A stretch of 16,515 nt of DNA from an uncultured Prevotella sp. (GTDB lineage: Bacteria > Bacteroidota > Bacteroidia > Bacteroidales > Bacteroidaceae): positions 1 through 16,515 of the forward strand of contig URLQ01000056.1 of the NCBI GenBank assembly GCA_900548745.1, written 5' to 3'. Below the pieces are notes generated by a model. That model was not told the origin of the DNA and made no database searches. It saw only the letters and a program-made list of their open reading frames with translations. This document shows, piece by piece, positions 1-7,569 of this stretch. Within the stretch, counting starts at the first letter, position 1, and every line of letters starts with the position of its first letter. The translations under genes were made by a program, and so were the position numbers.

Positions 1-1039
1 AGCTGCCATCAAGTTTCTGGTAAAAGATGGTCGATACGATTACATAGAGACAGGTTCACTGGTAAGCATTAAGAAAAATACACAGGGCATTGTACTCCCA
101 TCGGAAGAACGTCCTATACAGATGTACCCAATGGACTTTGAAGAGTTTCTTTGGGCCACTGGTAACGATATGCTGATGGACTTGATACGTAAGATGTATG
201 CAGAAAAGAAGCCGATGGGACAAGCTTTCCATCGTCAGGCAATGGATGCGTTTCGTCTCTATATGATAGTGGGAGGAATGCCACAAGCCGTCAAGAAGTA
301 TGTTGAGACGAAAGATTTTGATACCGTAGATGCCGCCAAGCGCGACGTGCTTACCATCTACCGTAACGATATATTCAATTACGCAAGTGAGATAGCCGAC
401 AAGGTGGTGTCAATATTCGATCAGATTCCTCCTCAGCTCTCTAAGCATGAGAAGAAGTTTCGTCTGTCAGCTCTAAAACCAGGTGCTAAATATCGTGATT
501 GGGACGATGCTTTTTTCTGGCTGAAGGATGCAAGAGTCGTCAACATATGCTACAACTCGTCAGAGCCGAACATCGGACTGAAGCTAAACGAAGACCGTAC
601 CACCTTGAAGTGCTATATGAACGATACGGGCTTGTTGATCAGTCACGCTTTTGACGAAAGGGGTATTGTCTCTTCTGAGATTTATCAGAAACTGCTCTTT
701 GGAAAACTGGAGGTGAACGAAGGGATGCTCATTGAGAATATTGTGGCACAAATGCTGACAGCCAATGGCAATAACCTCTTTTTCTATAGTAAGTCATCAG
801 AAGAAGCTGAAAATCGTATGGAGATAGACTTTTTGCTCCAAAAGGACAAAGTTACAACACGTCATAATATTTGTCCGATAGAAGTAAAAAGCGGCAAGAA
901 CTATACGTTGTCTTCCATAACAAAGTGTATGAAGAAGTTTGGAGAATACATGACCTCTCCTATGGTTTTGCATGCAGCCGACTATAAGGTAGAAGATGGT
1001 ATTACCTACCTTCCGCTTTACATGACACCTTTATTGTAA
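1..1039 (+). CDS. AAA family ATPase with DUF4143 domain, 5'-truncated
   Basis: The reading frame is open from base 2, so the gene begins outside the window; the Met at 122 is internal. The visible part starts in the AAA_14 ATPase core, where YIETGSLVSI is followed by MYPMDFEEFLWA, a signature of this family. The Walker A and B motifs must lie upstream. The C-terminal half is the DUF4143 region. It ends with an Asp in MEIDFLL (codon 827-829) and IEVKSG (Glu codon 881-883), an arrangement like the D...ExK of PD-(D/E)XK nuclease-like folds. Such ATPases occur in many copies in Bacteroidota and their cellular role is poorly known; defence or toxin-like roles are suggested but unproven. The gene stops at TAA 1037-1039 with no plus-strand gene closely following, and the hairpin at 1165-1201 could end its transcript. 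Family assignment is firm; function is open. Confidence 0.85.
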   Translation, partial: AAIKFLVKDGRYDYIETGSLVSIKKNTQGIVLPSEERPIQMYPMDFEEFLWATGNDMLMDLIRKMYAEKKPMGQAFHRQAMDAFRLYMIVGGMPQAVKKYVETKDFDTVDAAKRDVLTIYRNDIFNYASEIADKVVSIFDQIPPQLSKHEKKFRLSALKPGAKYRDWDDAFFWLKDARVVNICYNSSEPNIGLKLNEDRTTLKCYMNDTGLLISHAFDERGIVSSEIYQKLLFGKLEVNEGMLIENIVAQMLTANGNNLFFYSKSSEEAENRMEIDFLLQKDKVTTRHNICPIEVKSGKNYTLSSITKCMKKFGEYMTSPMVLHAADYKVEDGITYLPLYMTPLL

Positions 1040-1164
1040 ATAAAAGAAGCGTAATATAATGAGCACAGAGAACATTCTACAGACAATGATATGATGGGGT
1101 GTTTATCAAAAAATCATGGAGTTATCAAAACGGCTGTGTTTTCCCATTGTTTTCCCGTAATCGA

Positions 1165-1201
1165 AAAACAGCGACTTACGATATTCGTAAGTCGCTGTTT
1201 T
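1165..1201. terminator. Bidirectional hairpin terminator between the ATPase gene and the tRNA
   Basis: Perfect 17-bp inverted repeat with a 3-nt TAT loop (arms 1165-1181 and 1185-1201), with A-runs on the left and T-runs on the right. Read on the minus strand it lies just past the tRNA 3' end and finishes in five T, so it is a good intrinsic terminator for the tRNA. On the plus strand it lies 125 bp beyond the ATPase gene and ends in four T. Confidence 0.75.
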
Positions 1202-1207
1202 GGAAGG

Positions 1208-1281
1208 TGGGCCATCTAGGGCTTGAACCTAGGACCTCCAGATTATGAGTCTGTTGCTCTAACCAACTGAGCTAAAAGCCC
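1208..1281 (-). tRNA. tRNA with CAT anticodon (elongator Met, or Ile if lysidine-modified)
   Basis: The reverse complement folds as a 74-nt tRNA. The D stem is GCTC/GAGC, the anticodon loop CTCATAA carries anticodon CAT, and the T arm is CTAGG-TTCAAGC-CCTAG. The discriminator is A and the 3' CCA is not encoded (CCT follows). The loop sequence excludes an initiator tRNA on the usual pattern, leaving elongator Met or the minor tRNA-Ile in which TilS changes C34 to lysidine. The acceptor stem begins GGGC, giving G3-C70 and C4-G69 as in Ile tRNAs. The stem is imperfect: U5-G68 wobble, U6/U67 mismatch and A27/G43 mismatch. A promoter lies directly upstream and a terminator downstream, so it is a single-gene transcription unit. 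The tRNA call is firm; the amino acid is not. Confidence 0.92.
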
Positions 1282-1315
1282 GAGCTCAACCGATATGCGG
1301 TCAAGTTTGCGAGTG

Positions 1316-1347
1316 CAAAGGTAATGGTATTAGTCCGTATTACCAAA
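1316..1347 (-). promoter_or_regulatory. Bacteroidota-type promoter of the CAT tRNA
   Basis: On the minus strand, TTTG (1347-1344) is followed after exactly 20 nt by TACCTTTG (1323-1316), matching the Bacteroidota -33/-7 pattern TTTG and TAnnTTTG. The tRNA 5' end at 1281 lies about 35 nt downstream of the -7 element. The same 20-nt spacing recurs in the S46 peptidase promoter. Confidence 0.65.
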
Positions 1348-1460
1348 TTTTATGGTAAAAAATCAATGTCTTATGTGATATATTTGTGATTTTTTTGCAA
1401 AATAAGCGTAAAAAAGACTATGTCGGATAGCGACAAACTAAGATATTGCATTATTTATGC

Positions 1461-1468
1461 TACCTTTG
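1461..1468 (+). promoter_or_regulatory. -7 promoter element (TACCTTTG) of the Ca2+-ATPase gene
   Basis: TACCTTTG matches TAnnTTTG and lies about 49 nt before the ATPase start codon. No TTTG is present at the expected -33 distance, so only half of the promoter is seen. The stretch between it and 1518 is very AT-rich and holds no other gene. Confidence 0.5.
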
Positions 1469-1517
1469 CAATGCAATTTTATATACATTATATAATATAT
1501 AACGTTATCAGCCAGAT

Positions 1518-4136
1518 ATGGAAAAAGAAACAGAATGCAACATAAGTCTGAACGGACTCTCACCACAGCAGGTGGATGACAGCAGACTTAAAAACGGCGA
1601 GAACATTCTCACTCCGCCACAACGACCGAGTATCTGGAAACTATATTTTGAGAAATACAAAGACCCGATAATTCAGATATTGCTTGTTGCTGCTGTCGTT
1701 TCTCTGATATTGGCATTTATAGAAAACGACTTTATAGAAACAATCGGTATCTTTATAGCAATATTCCTTGCCACGACAATAGGTTTCATCTTTGAACAGG
1801 ATGCCGCCAAGAAGTTCGACGTGCTTACCTCTATCAGCGAGGAACAGCCGGTGAAGGTGAGACGGAACGGTCATGTAATAGAGATTCCACGCCGTGAGAT
1901 AGTGGTCGGCGATATTGTATTGATAGAGACAGGTGACGAGATTCCTGCTCACGGACAGCTGCTGAAAGCCGTCAACTTGCAGGTGGATGAGTCTTCGCTT
2001 ACGGGAGAACCGATAGCGGAAAAGAAAGTCGGGGGCAGAGATAGCAGCGAGGAAGACGAAAGCACATACGCCATAGATCAGGTGCTTCGCAGCACGATGG
2101 TGATGAACGGCAGAGGAGAATACCGCGTCACTGCGGTTGGCGATAAGACCGAAATAGGCAAGGTGGCTCGCAAGAGTGCGGAGACAACAAATGTGAAGAC
2201 GCCTCTTGCCATGCAACTCGACAGGTTGGCAAAGATAATCAGTAAGTCCGGCATTGCGTTGTCTGTCACCCCGTTTGTTATATTCCTCGTACACGACATA
2301 CTCGTTAATCCGCTGTGGCACACCAATGACTATTTCAAGATGGCAGAAGTGGTGCTGCAGTATTTCATGATGGCTCTTACGCTCATCGTGATGGCTGTGC
2401 CGGAAGGACTGCCGATGGCAATAACCCTTGCCCTTGCCCTCAACATGCGACGTATGCTGAAGAGCAATAATCTTGTTAGAAAGCTGCATGCCTGTGAGAC
2501 TATGGGTGCCGTGACAGTGATATGTACTGATAAGACAGGCACGCTGACAGAGAACCGTATGCAGGTTGCCGACCTGAAGATTCTGAATGGTAGCGAGGAT
2601 CTGTTGTCGAAGGCTTTTGCCCTTAACACAACGGCTCATCTCGACTCTGAGGACAATGACAGAGGAATAGGAAACCCTACGGAGGTGGCTTTGTTGCTAT
2701 GGTTGAAAGCCCATGGAACGGACTATACTGCATTGAGAGGCAGTGTGGAAACCGTATACCAGTTGCCTTTCTCAACCGAGAGGAAATATATGGCTACGGT
2801 AGTAAAGGTGGATGATAGGACAATACTCTTTGCCAAGGGAGCTCCGGAAATAATATTGTCCGCTTGTACTATTGATGATGCCGTGCAACAGGAGACAGAC
2901 ACCCTCCTGCAAGGGTGGCAGAACAAGGCGATGCGCACCTTGGCTTTTGCATACAGGGAGCTTAAGGATGATACGGATATAGAAACAGCGGCAAGTAGCC
3001 TTTGCAATATGACACCACAGGCCGTTGTAGGCATCTCAGACCCTATCCGAAAGGATGTGCCGGGAGCTGTAGAGGAATGTCGGAAGGCAGGAATAGACGT
3101 GAAGATCGTTACAGGCGACACTGCCGCCACAGCAAAGGAGATAGCCCGGCAGATAGGAATATGGAAGGGCGAGGGTGATGACAATACTATCGTGTCGGGT
3201 TCTGACTTTGCGACAATGACTGACGATGAGGCTTATAAGAGTGTAGACAGCCTGAAGGTGATGTGCAGGGCTCGTCCTACCGACAAGCAGCGCCTTGTTT
3301 CCATGCTTCAGAAGCATGGTCAGGTGGTAGCGGTAACAGGTGACGGCACTAATGACGCCCCGGCCTTGAACCATGCCCATGTTGGTCTGTCGCTTGGCTC
3401 AAGCACGAGTGTGGCAAAGGATGCCAGCGACATGACGTTGCTCGACGATTCCTTCGGAAGTATCGTGAATGCTGTGATGTGGGGACGCTCACTGTACAAG
3501 AACATACAGCGTTTCCTCTTCTTCCAGCTTACGGTTAATGTGGCAGCCTTGCTGCTCGTTCTTGCCGGTTCTATAATAGGTACGGAGATGCCGCTCACGG
3601 TGACACAGATTCTATGGGTGAACCTTATCATGGACACCTTTGCGGCAATGGCTCTTGCCTCGCTGCCACCGACAAAGGATGTCCTTGACGACAAACCACG
3701 CCGGCAGACCGACTTTATAATCACCAAGCCCATGCTGCAAAGTATATTGGGAATAGGAATGGTTATGTTTGTCGTGATGTTTGCATATCTTATCCACTGT
3801 CTGCAGAATGACGGTGAAGTGCAGAAGCATGAACTGTCGATGTTCTTCACGACCTTCGTTATGCTGCAGTTCTGGAATCTTCTCAATGCAAAAGCTCTTG
3901 GCAGTGGCAAGTCCGCCCTCCATGGCATATTCAAAGACCGTGGACTTCTTGGCATCATGGCAATGATACTGTTCGGACAGTGGGTGATAGTAACCTTCGG
4001 TGGAAAGATGTTCCGTACCGTTCCTCTGTCGCTCTCAGAGTGGATATATATAATATGTGGCACCTCGCTTATGTTATGGCTCGGTGAGGTGTGGAGAATG
4101 ATTATTAACAGGAAAAACAAGAAGAATGGAGAATAA
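1518..4136 (+). CDS. P-type Ca2+-transporting ATPase, PMCA type
   Basis: An 872-residue P2-type ATPase that should pump Ca2+ out of the cytoplasm at the cost of ATP. The N-terminal cation_ATPase_N region contains GLSPQQVDDSR. The actuator motif LTGEP is at about 161-165, with Glu164 of TGE. PEGLP in M4 is at 295-299, where Glu296 corresponds to SERCA Glu309. The phosphorylation motif DKTGTLTE has catalytic Asp338. The hinge motif GDGTNDAPAL spans 608-617. M6 reads WVNLIMDT, placing Asn702 and Asp706 at the Ca2+-site positions; this and PEGLP favour Ca2+ over Na+/K+ or heavy metals. Hydrophobic segments lie near 50-95, 245-310 and 665-860. The size suits the bacterial PMCA-like family. The ATG at 1518 fits the family N-terminus and follows a -7 element. 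The last 11 bp overlap the next gene, so the two are probably translated from one mRNA. Confidence 0.93.
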   Translation: MEKETECNISLNGLSPQQVDDSRLKNGENILTPPQRPSIWKLYFEKYKDPIIQILLVAAVVSLILAFIENDFIETIGIFIAIFLATTIGFIFEQDAAKKFDVLTSISEEQPVKVRRNGHVIEIPRREIVVGDIVLIETGDEIPAHGQLLKAVNLQVDESSLTGEPIAEKKVGGRDSSEEDESTYAIDQVLRSTMVMNGRGEYRVTAVGDKTEIGKVARKSAETTNVKTPLAMQLDRLAKIISKSGIALSVTPFVIFLVHDILVNPLWHTNDYFKMAEVVLQYFMMALTLIVMAVPEGLPMAITLALALNMRRMLKSNNLVRKLHACETMGAVTVICTDKTGTLTENRMQVADLKILNGSEDLLSKAFALNTTAHLDSEDNDRGIGNPTEVALLLWLKAHGTDYTALRGSVETVYQLPFSTERKYMATVVKVDDRTILFAKGAPEIILSACTIDDAVQQETDTLLQGWQNKAMRTLAFAYRELKDDTDIETAASSLCNMTPQAVVGISDPIRKDVPGAVEECRKAGIDVKIVTGDTAATAKEIARQIGIWKGEGDDNTIVSGSDFATMTDDEAYKSVDSLKVMCRARPTDKQRLVSMLQKHGQVVAVTGDGTNDAPALNHAHVGLSLGSSTSVAKDASDMTLLDDSFGSIVNAVMWGRSLYKNIQRFLFFQLTVNVAALLLVLAGSIIGTEMPLTVTQILWVNLIMDTFAAMALASLPPTKDVLDDKPRRQTDFIITKPMLQSILGIGMVMFVVMFAYLIHCLQNDGEVQKHELSMFFTTFVMLQFWNLLNAKALGSGKSALHGIFKDRGLLGIMAMILFGQWVIVTFGGKMFRTVPLSLSEWIYIICGTSLMLWLGEVWRMIINRKNKKNGE

Positions 4137-4761
4137 TATATTAAAAGGTATAAAGAACATAGTGTTCGACTTTGGCTGTGTACTTGTCAATCTTGACAGA
4201 CACAAGTGTATTGAGGCTCTTGAGCGCATAGGGGCTGGCGAGATAGCCCATTATGTGGACGAGTGTAAGCAGATAGACATGTTCCTCGACCTTGAGTTGG
4301 GTAAGATTGGAGAGAAAGAGTTCTGTGATGAGATACGTCATCGTGCTCCAGGATGTACGGCAACAGACAAGGAAATCTGTGAGGCATGGGGTGAACTGCT
4401 TACTGATATCCCTGTCCGTCGGTTGAAGCTGGTGGAGAAGCTGCATAAGGACTACAACATCTACCTGCTTAGCAACAGCAATTCGGTGCATTGGAACAAG
4501 TCAGTTGATTTGTTCTTTCCCGAGTCTGGCCATGCACCAGAATATTATTTCGACAAGACTTTCATATCATATAATATGGGACTTACGAAACCAGACCCAC
4601 GGATATTTACAGCAATGCTCGACGGAACAGGGGCGAAACCAGAGGAGACTCTCTTTATCGACGACTCCATAAGCAACTGCAAGGCGGCAGAAGAGTTTGG
4701 AATCCGTACGCTGCACGTGAGTAATGGAGACGAGTGGGGAGGACTGCTGGTTAACGAATAA
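4126..4761 (+). CDS. HAD-superfamily phosphatase (subfamily IA, YihX-like)
   Basis: A 211-residue soluble hydrolase of the HAD superfamily. Motif I is VFDFGCVL with nucleophile Asp15. Motif II is LLSNSN (Ser116). Motif III is GLTKPDP with Lys155. Motif IV is FIDDS with Asp179 and Asp180. An alpha-helical cap fills about residues 25-95. The residue two after the nucleophile, usually Asp as general acid, is Gly17. The same replacement is present in the YihX-type sugar-phosphate phosphatases (motif DLGNV or DFGGVL), so the protein is probably active. The substrate is probably a small sugar phosphate or nucleotide but cannot be read from sequence. Its ATG overlaps the 3' end of the Ca2+-ATPase gene by 11 bp, suggesting translational coupling; a shared function is not implied. 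Confidence 0.85.
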   Translation: MENNILKGIKNIVFDFGCVLVNLDRHKCIEALERIGAGEIAHYVDECKQIDMFLDLELGKIGEKEFCDEIRHRAPGCTATDKEICEAWGELLTDIPVRRLKLVEKLHKDYNIYLLSNSNSVHWNKSVDLFFPESGHAPEYYFDKTFISYNMGLTKPDPRIFTAMLDGTGAKPEETLFIDDSISNCKAAEEFGIRTLHVSNGDEWGGLLVNE

Positions 4762-4779
4762 TAGCTGTTGAACGGTGGA

Positions 4780-4787
4780 TATTTTTG
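4780..4787 (+). promoter_or_regulatory. Possible -7 element (TATTTTTG) before ribF
   Basis: The 75-bp gap between the HAD gene and ribF is T-rich and contains TATTTTTG, a match to TAnnTTTG 49 nt before the ribF ATG. No TTTG partner is seen at the right spacing and the gap has other T/G-rich runs, so a chance match is quite possible. Confidence 0.25.
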
Positions 4788-4836
4788 TTGTTTGATGGTT
4801 GGTTATATTGATTGATTATTGGTTATTAGATAAATT

Positions 4837-5733
4837 ATGAATGGTAAGAGTGTTGCAACGATAGGATTTTTCGACGGAGTGCATCGTGGACACCGCTTCC
4901 TTATAGAGCAGGTGAAGGAAGTGGCAAAGGCAGAGGGACTGCTTTCTATGGTCATTACTTTCGACAAACATCCGCGAGAAGTGCTTCGTAGTGATTATCA
5001 GCCGCAGATGCTTAGCTCTTTGGAAGAGAAAGTGAAGAGGATAAGACAGTCGGGAGTGGACCGCTGTGAGGTGTTGCCGTTTAACAAAGAAACGGCATCC
5101 CTGTCGGCATACGACTTCATGAAGACGGTGCTTAAGGAACGGCTTGGAGTGAGCAGCCTTATCATTGGCTATGACAACCGCTTCGGGCACAACCGTACTG
5201 AGGGCTTCGACGACTATGTCGCTTATGGCAAGGAGTTAGGCATAGAGGTTATCCGTGCCAAGGCCTTTGTGCTGAACAGTGTGAATGTAAGCTCTTCCGT
5301 TATCCGTGCTTTCCTCTCTGAGGGCGAAGTCGAAATGGCAGCCATGTGTCTTGGCTATAGATATTGTCTGTCGGGAACGGTTGTCAGTGGTGTGCAGGAG
5401 GGAAGGAAGATGGGATTTCCAACGGCAAACATCGATATGGGCGGCATTCGTAAACTGATACCAGCACGAGGTGTTTATGCCATGATTGCCACCGTTGATA
5501 ACGGTACGACGTATCCTGCAATGATGAACATCGGCAACCGCCCTACATTTAATGGCAACACAACGACAATGGAAGTGAACATCCTCGACTATCACGGTGA
5601 CCTCTATGGCAGACGACTGGCAGTCTCTTTCGTGAAGCGTCTTCGTTCAGAACAGCGATTCCCGTCGGAAAAGGCTCTGATGGAGCAGTTGAAGAAGGAC
5701 GAGGAGGAGACAAGAAAGAGTGTAACGCTATAA
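4837..5733 (+). CDS. ribF: Bifunctional riboflavin kinase / FMN adenylyltransferase
   Basis: A 298-residue enzyme that phosphorylates riboflavin to FMN and then adenylylates FMN to FAD. The N-terminal nucleotidyltransferase domain (about 1-160) opens with GFFDGVHRGH, where His16 and His19 form the HxGH motif, and ends with VSSSVIR (151-157), the family's SSxxIR-like element. The C-terminal riboflavin kinase domain (about 175-295) has GFPTANI (193-199; the PTAN motif binds nucleotide and Mg2+), IGNRPTFNG (232-240) and Glu246 in TMEVNI at the catalytic-base position. Length is close to the usual 300-315. The ATG at 4837 leaves only a few residues before the first strand, as in homologues. It is followed after 12 bp by the CPBP gene and is probably cotranscribed with it. 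Confidence 0.95.
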   Translation: MNGKSVATIGFFDGVHRGHRFLIEQVKEVAKAEGLLSMVITFDKHPREVLRSDYQPQMLSSLEEKVKRIRQSGVDRCEVLPFNKETASLSAYDFMKTVLKERLGVSSLIIGYDNRFGHNRTEGFDDYVAYGKELGIEVIRAKAFVLNSVNVSSSVIRAFLSEGEVEMAAMCLGYRYCLSGTVVSGVQEGRKMGFPTANIDMGGIRKLIPARGVYAMIATVDNGTTYPAMMNIGNRPTFNGNTTTMEVNILDYHGDLYGRRLAVSFVKRLRSEQRFPSEKALMEQLKKDEEETRKSVTL

Positions 5734-5745
5734 ATATTAAGAAAT

Positions 5746-6552
5746 ATGGTAGACAATATAAATAAAACAGCTGCACCCAGTGGTGCAAAAGGCGTAGCTA
5801 TACAGTTGGTTACCTTCATCTGTATAGTAGCCGTATCGGGAATGATAATACCGGCAGTGTGGAAACTGATAGCCGGTAAGGATGGGGGGACAAATGCAAT
5901 GATTCTTACATCAGCGGTATACAGTGTGCTGGTGCTGTTTGTCTTTGTGCGCAAGAAGTGGTGCGTGCTCTCTCCGGCATACTTCCAAAGCAAGCCGTGG
6001 AGTGTGCTCTTCTGGAGTTGTCTCGTTGGCGTAGGAGCGATAATCCCGGAATCTGCCCTTGATGAGATAATGCCTAAGCTGCCTGACTTGGTAGGTGAGA
6101 GTATGACGGATATCATCAACAACGATTATGGCTATTTCACCATCTGCATCTTTGCCCCTCTTGTAGAGGAGGTGGTTATGCGTGGAGCCATATTGCGTAC
6201 GATGCTGAACTCGATGAAGAGCCGGTGGGGTGCAATAGCAATATCCGCATTGCTCTTTGCTCTTATTCACATGAATCCGGCACAGATGCCGCATGCCTTC
6301 ATTGCCGGACTCTTTCTTGGCTGGATATATAGCCGCACGGGAAGCGTTCTGCCGGGCATCGTATATCATTGGGTAAACAACACTATAGTGTTCATCGTGG
6401 CAAGAATGATGCCACAGTTTGCCGACAGCAATCTTATAGAGATATTCGGCGGCGACCACAAGAGGGTGGGACTTGCCATAATATTCTCGCTGTTTATCCT
6501 CTTGCCGTCCATCTATCAGCTGGCAGTAAGGACAAAGCAGGACAGGGCTTGA
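5746..6552 (+). CDS. CPBP-family intramembrane metalloprotease (CAAX/Abi type)
   Basis: A 268-residue polytopic membrane protein of the CPBP (Rce1/Abi) family. The three family motifs are present: EEVVMR (Glu141, Glu142, Arg146), FALIH (Phe171 to His175) and HWVNN (His208, Asn212). Those glutamates and histidines are the expected catalytic residues. Hydrophobic segments lie near 17-45, 50-68, 85-100, 130-142, 160-176, 183-197, 203-220 and 243-262. Bacterial members are linked to peptide processing or immunity to self-made bacteriocins, but most, including this one, have no known substrate. No bacteriocin precursor gene is seen nearby. It lies 12 bp after ribF on the same strand, so it is probably in the same operon. 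Confidence 0.88.
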   Translation: MVDNINKTAAPSGAKGVAIQLVTFICIVAVSGMIIPAVWKLIAGKDGGTNAMILTSAVYSVLVLFVFVRKKWCVLSPAYFQSKPWSVLFWSCLVGVGAIIPESALDEIMPKLPDLVGESMTDIINNDYGYFTICIFAPLVEEVVMRGAILRTMLNSMKSRWGAIAISALLFALIHMNPAQMPHAFIAGLFLGWIYSRTGSVLPGIVYHWVNNTIVFIVARMMPQFADSNLIEIFGGDHKRVGLAIIFSLFILLPSIYQLAVRTKQDRA

Positions 6553-6593
6553 AAATATTTTGAAATATCTCTTATACTTTGTATAATTTGCAT

Positions 6594-6601
6594 TAACTTT
6601 G
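6594..6601 (+). promoter_or_regulatory. -7 promoter element (TAACTTTG) of coaD-ybeY
   Basis: TAACTTTG matches TAnnTTTG and sits 59 nt before the coaD start in an AT-rich 108-bp gap. There is no TTTG at the exact expected upstream spacing; one at 6578-6581 is too close. It probably starts the coaD-ybeY transcript. Confidence 0.5.
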
Positions 6602-6660
6602 CAATAACTTATACATAAGAGATACAAGAATAAAGTCTATAAGAACAAAAACAACGATAT

Positions 6661-7098
6661 ATGAGAATTGGATTATTCGTGGGAAGCTTCGACCCATATA
6701 CCATTGGACATGACTCTATCGTGAAAAGAGCTCTGCCGCTCTTCGACAAGATCGTTATTGGCGTGGGGTTCAACGAACGGAAGAAATATATGCAGACCAC
6801 AGAAACACGTGTGGCTAACATAATCAGTATCTATGCCGGAGAACCAAAGATTGAGGTGAAGCAGTATAATGACCTCACTGTAGACTTTGCACGTCGCGAG
6901 GGTGCAGAGTTCATTATAAAGGGAGTGCGCAGCGTTAAGGACTTTGAGTATGAGCGTGAGCAGGCAGATATCAACCGACAGCTTACAGGTATTGAGACTG
7001 TTCTGCTCTTTGCCGAGGCAGGAATGGAGAGTATCAGCTCAAGCGTAGTCAGGGAACTGACGCATTTCGGTAAGGACGTAAGAAAATTCATACCATAA
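6661..7098 (+). CDS. coaD: Phosphopantetheine adenylyltransferase
   Basis: A 145-residue cytoplasmic enzyme that transfers AMP from ATP to 4'-phosphopantetheine, giving dephospho-CoA, the penultimate step of CoA synthesis. GSFDPYTIGH (8-17) is the ATP-binding signature, with TIGH as the T/HxGH motif (His17). FIIKGVRSVKDFEYE (near 80-95) matches the family's conserved (V/I)RG(V/I)R..DFxYE block, with Lys in place of the usual Arg. SISSSVVREL near the end matches the second nucleotide-binding signature. It is about 10-15 residues shorter than the E. coli enzyme and ends in KFIP, as Bacteroidota homologues do. A -7 element lies upstream and ybeY follows after 17 bp, so the two probably form one operon. 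Confidence 0.95.
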   Translation: MRIGLFVGSFDPYTIGHDSIVKRALPLFDKIVIGVGFNERKKYMQTTETRVANIISIYAGEPKIEVKQYNDLTVDFARREGAEFIIKGVRSVKDFEYEREQADINRQLTGIETVLLFAEAGMESISSSVVRELTHFGKDVRKFIP

Positions 7099-7115
7099 TT
7101 TAAAATTCTACATTT

Positions 7116-7532
7116 ATGATTACATACAATTCTGACGGCGTACGGATGCCAAAAATCCGCAGACGAGACACTTCGGCATGGATAAAGGCCGTTGCAGCAA
7201 CGTATGGGAGGAAAGTTGGCGATGTGGGCTATATGTTCGTCAGCGACGAGAAGATCCTTGAGGTGAACCGCGAATATTTAGGTCATGACTATTACACTGA
7301 TGTCATTACCTTCGACTATGACGAGGACGATATCGTGAGCGGCGACGTGGTAATCTCTCTCGATACCGTGCGCTCCAATGCCGAACTCTTCGGCAAGGAC
7401 TATGACGATGAGCTTCATCGCGTTATTATCCATGGCATTCTCCATCTCTGTGGTATAAACGACAAGGGTCCTGGAGAGCGCGAAATCATGGAAGCTGCCG
7501 AGAACAAAGCACTCGCAATGCTGAAGAAATAA
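7116..7532 (+). CDS. ybeY: Endoribonuclease YbeY, rRNA maturation factor
   Basis: A 138-residue UPF0054 metalloprotein involved in 16S rRNA 3'-end maturation and ribosome quality control. YYTDVITF (59-66) corresponds to the family TDVLSF block. The metal motif is HGILHLCGIND: His106 and His110 match the first two ligands, but the third position, usually His, is Asp116. I recall Asp at this position in Bacteroidota homologues, so this is more likely a lineage trait than damage. The length is slightly under E. coli YbeY (155). The gene lies 17 bp after coaD. A short A/T-rich hairpin follows the stop codon. Confidence 0.92.
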   Translation: MITYNSDGVRMPKIRRRDTSAWIKAVAATYGRKVGDVGYMFVSDEKILEVNREYLGHDYYTDVITFDYDEDDIVSGDVVISLDTVRSNAELFGKDYDDELHRVIIHGILHLCGINDKGPGEREIMEAAENKALAMLKK

Positions 7533-7546
7533 TGCCCCGTCTGTAG

Positions 7547-7569
7547 AAACAGAAATTTGTCTGTTTTTT
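7547..7569 (+). terminator. Weak hairpin terminator after ybeY
   Basis: A 7-bp stem (7547-7553 with 7560-7566) and a 6-nt loop, continuing into a short T-run. The stem has only two G-C pairs, so efficiency would be low. It directly abuts the first 22-bp repeat. Confidence 0.35.

Noticed and set aside
1040..1164. A gene or mobile-element remnant after the ATPase gene
   Set aside because: I see no reading frame of note, no terminal repeat and no transposase fragment in this stretch.
1641..2639. Open frame of 332 codons on the minus strand
   Set aside because: Antisense to the Ca2+-ATPase core, which contains all P-type motifs. The His/Cys-rich product is a shadow.
5746..6552. Bacteriocin immunity system around the CPBP protease
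   Set aside because: No small double-Gly leader peptide, ABC exporter or two-component genes are nearby; the neighbours are ribF and coaD.
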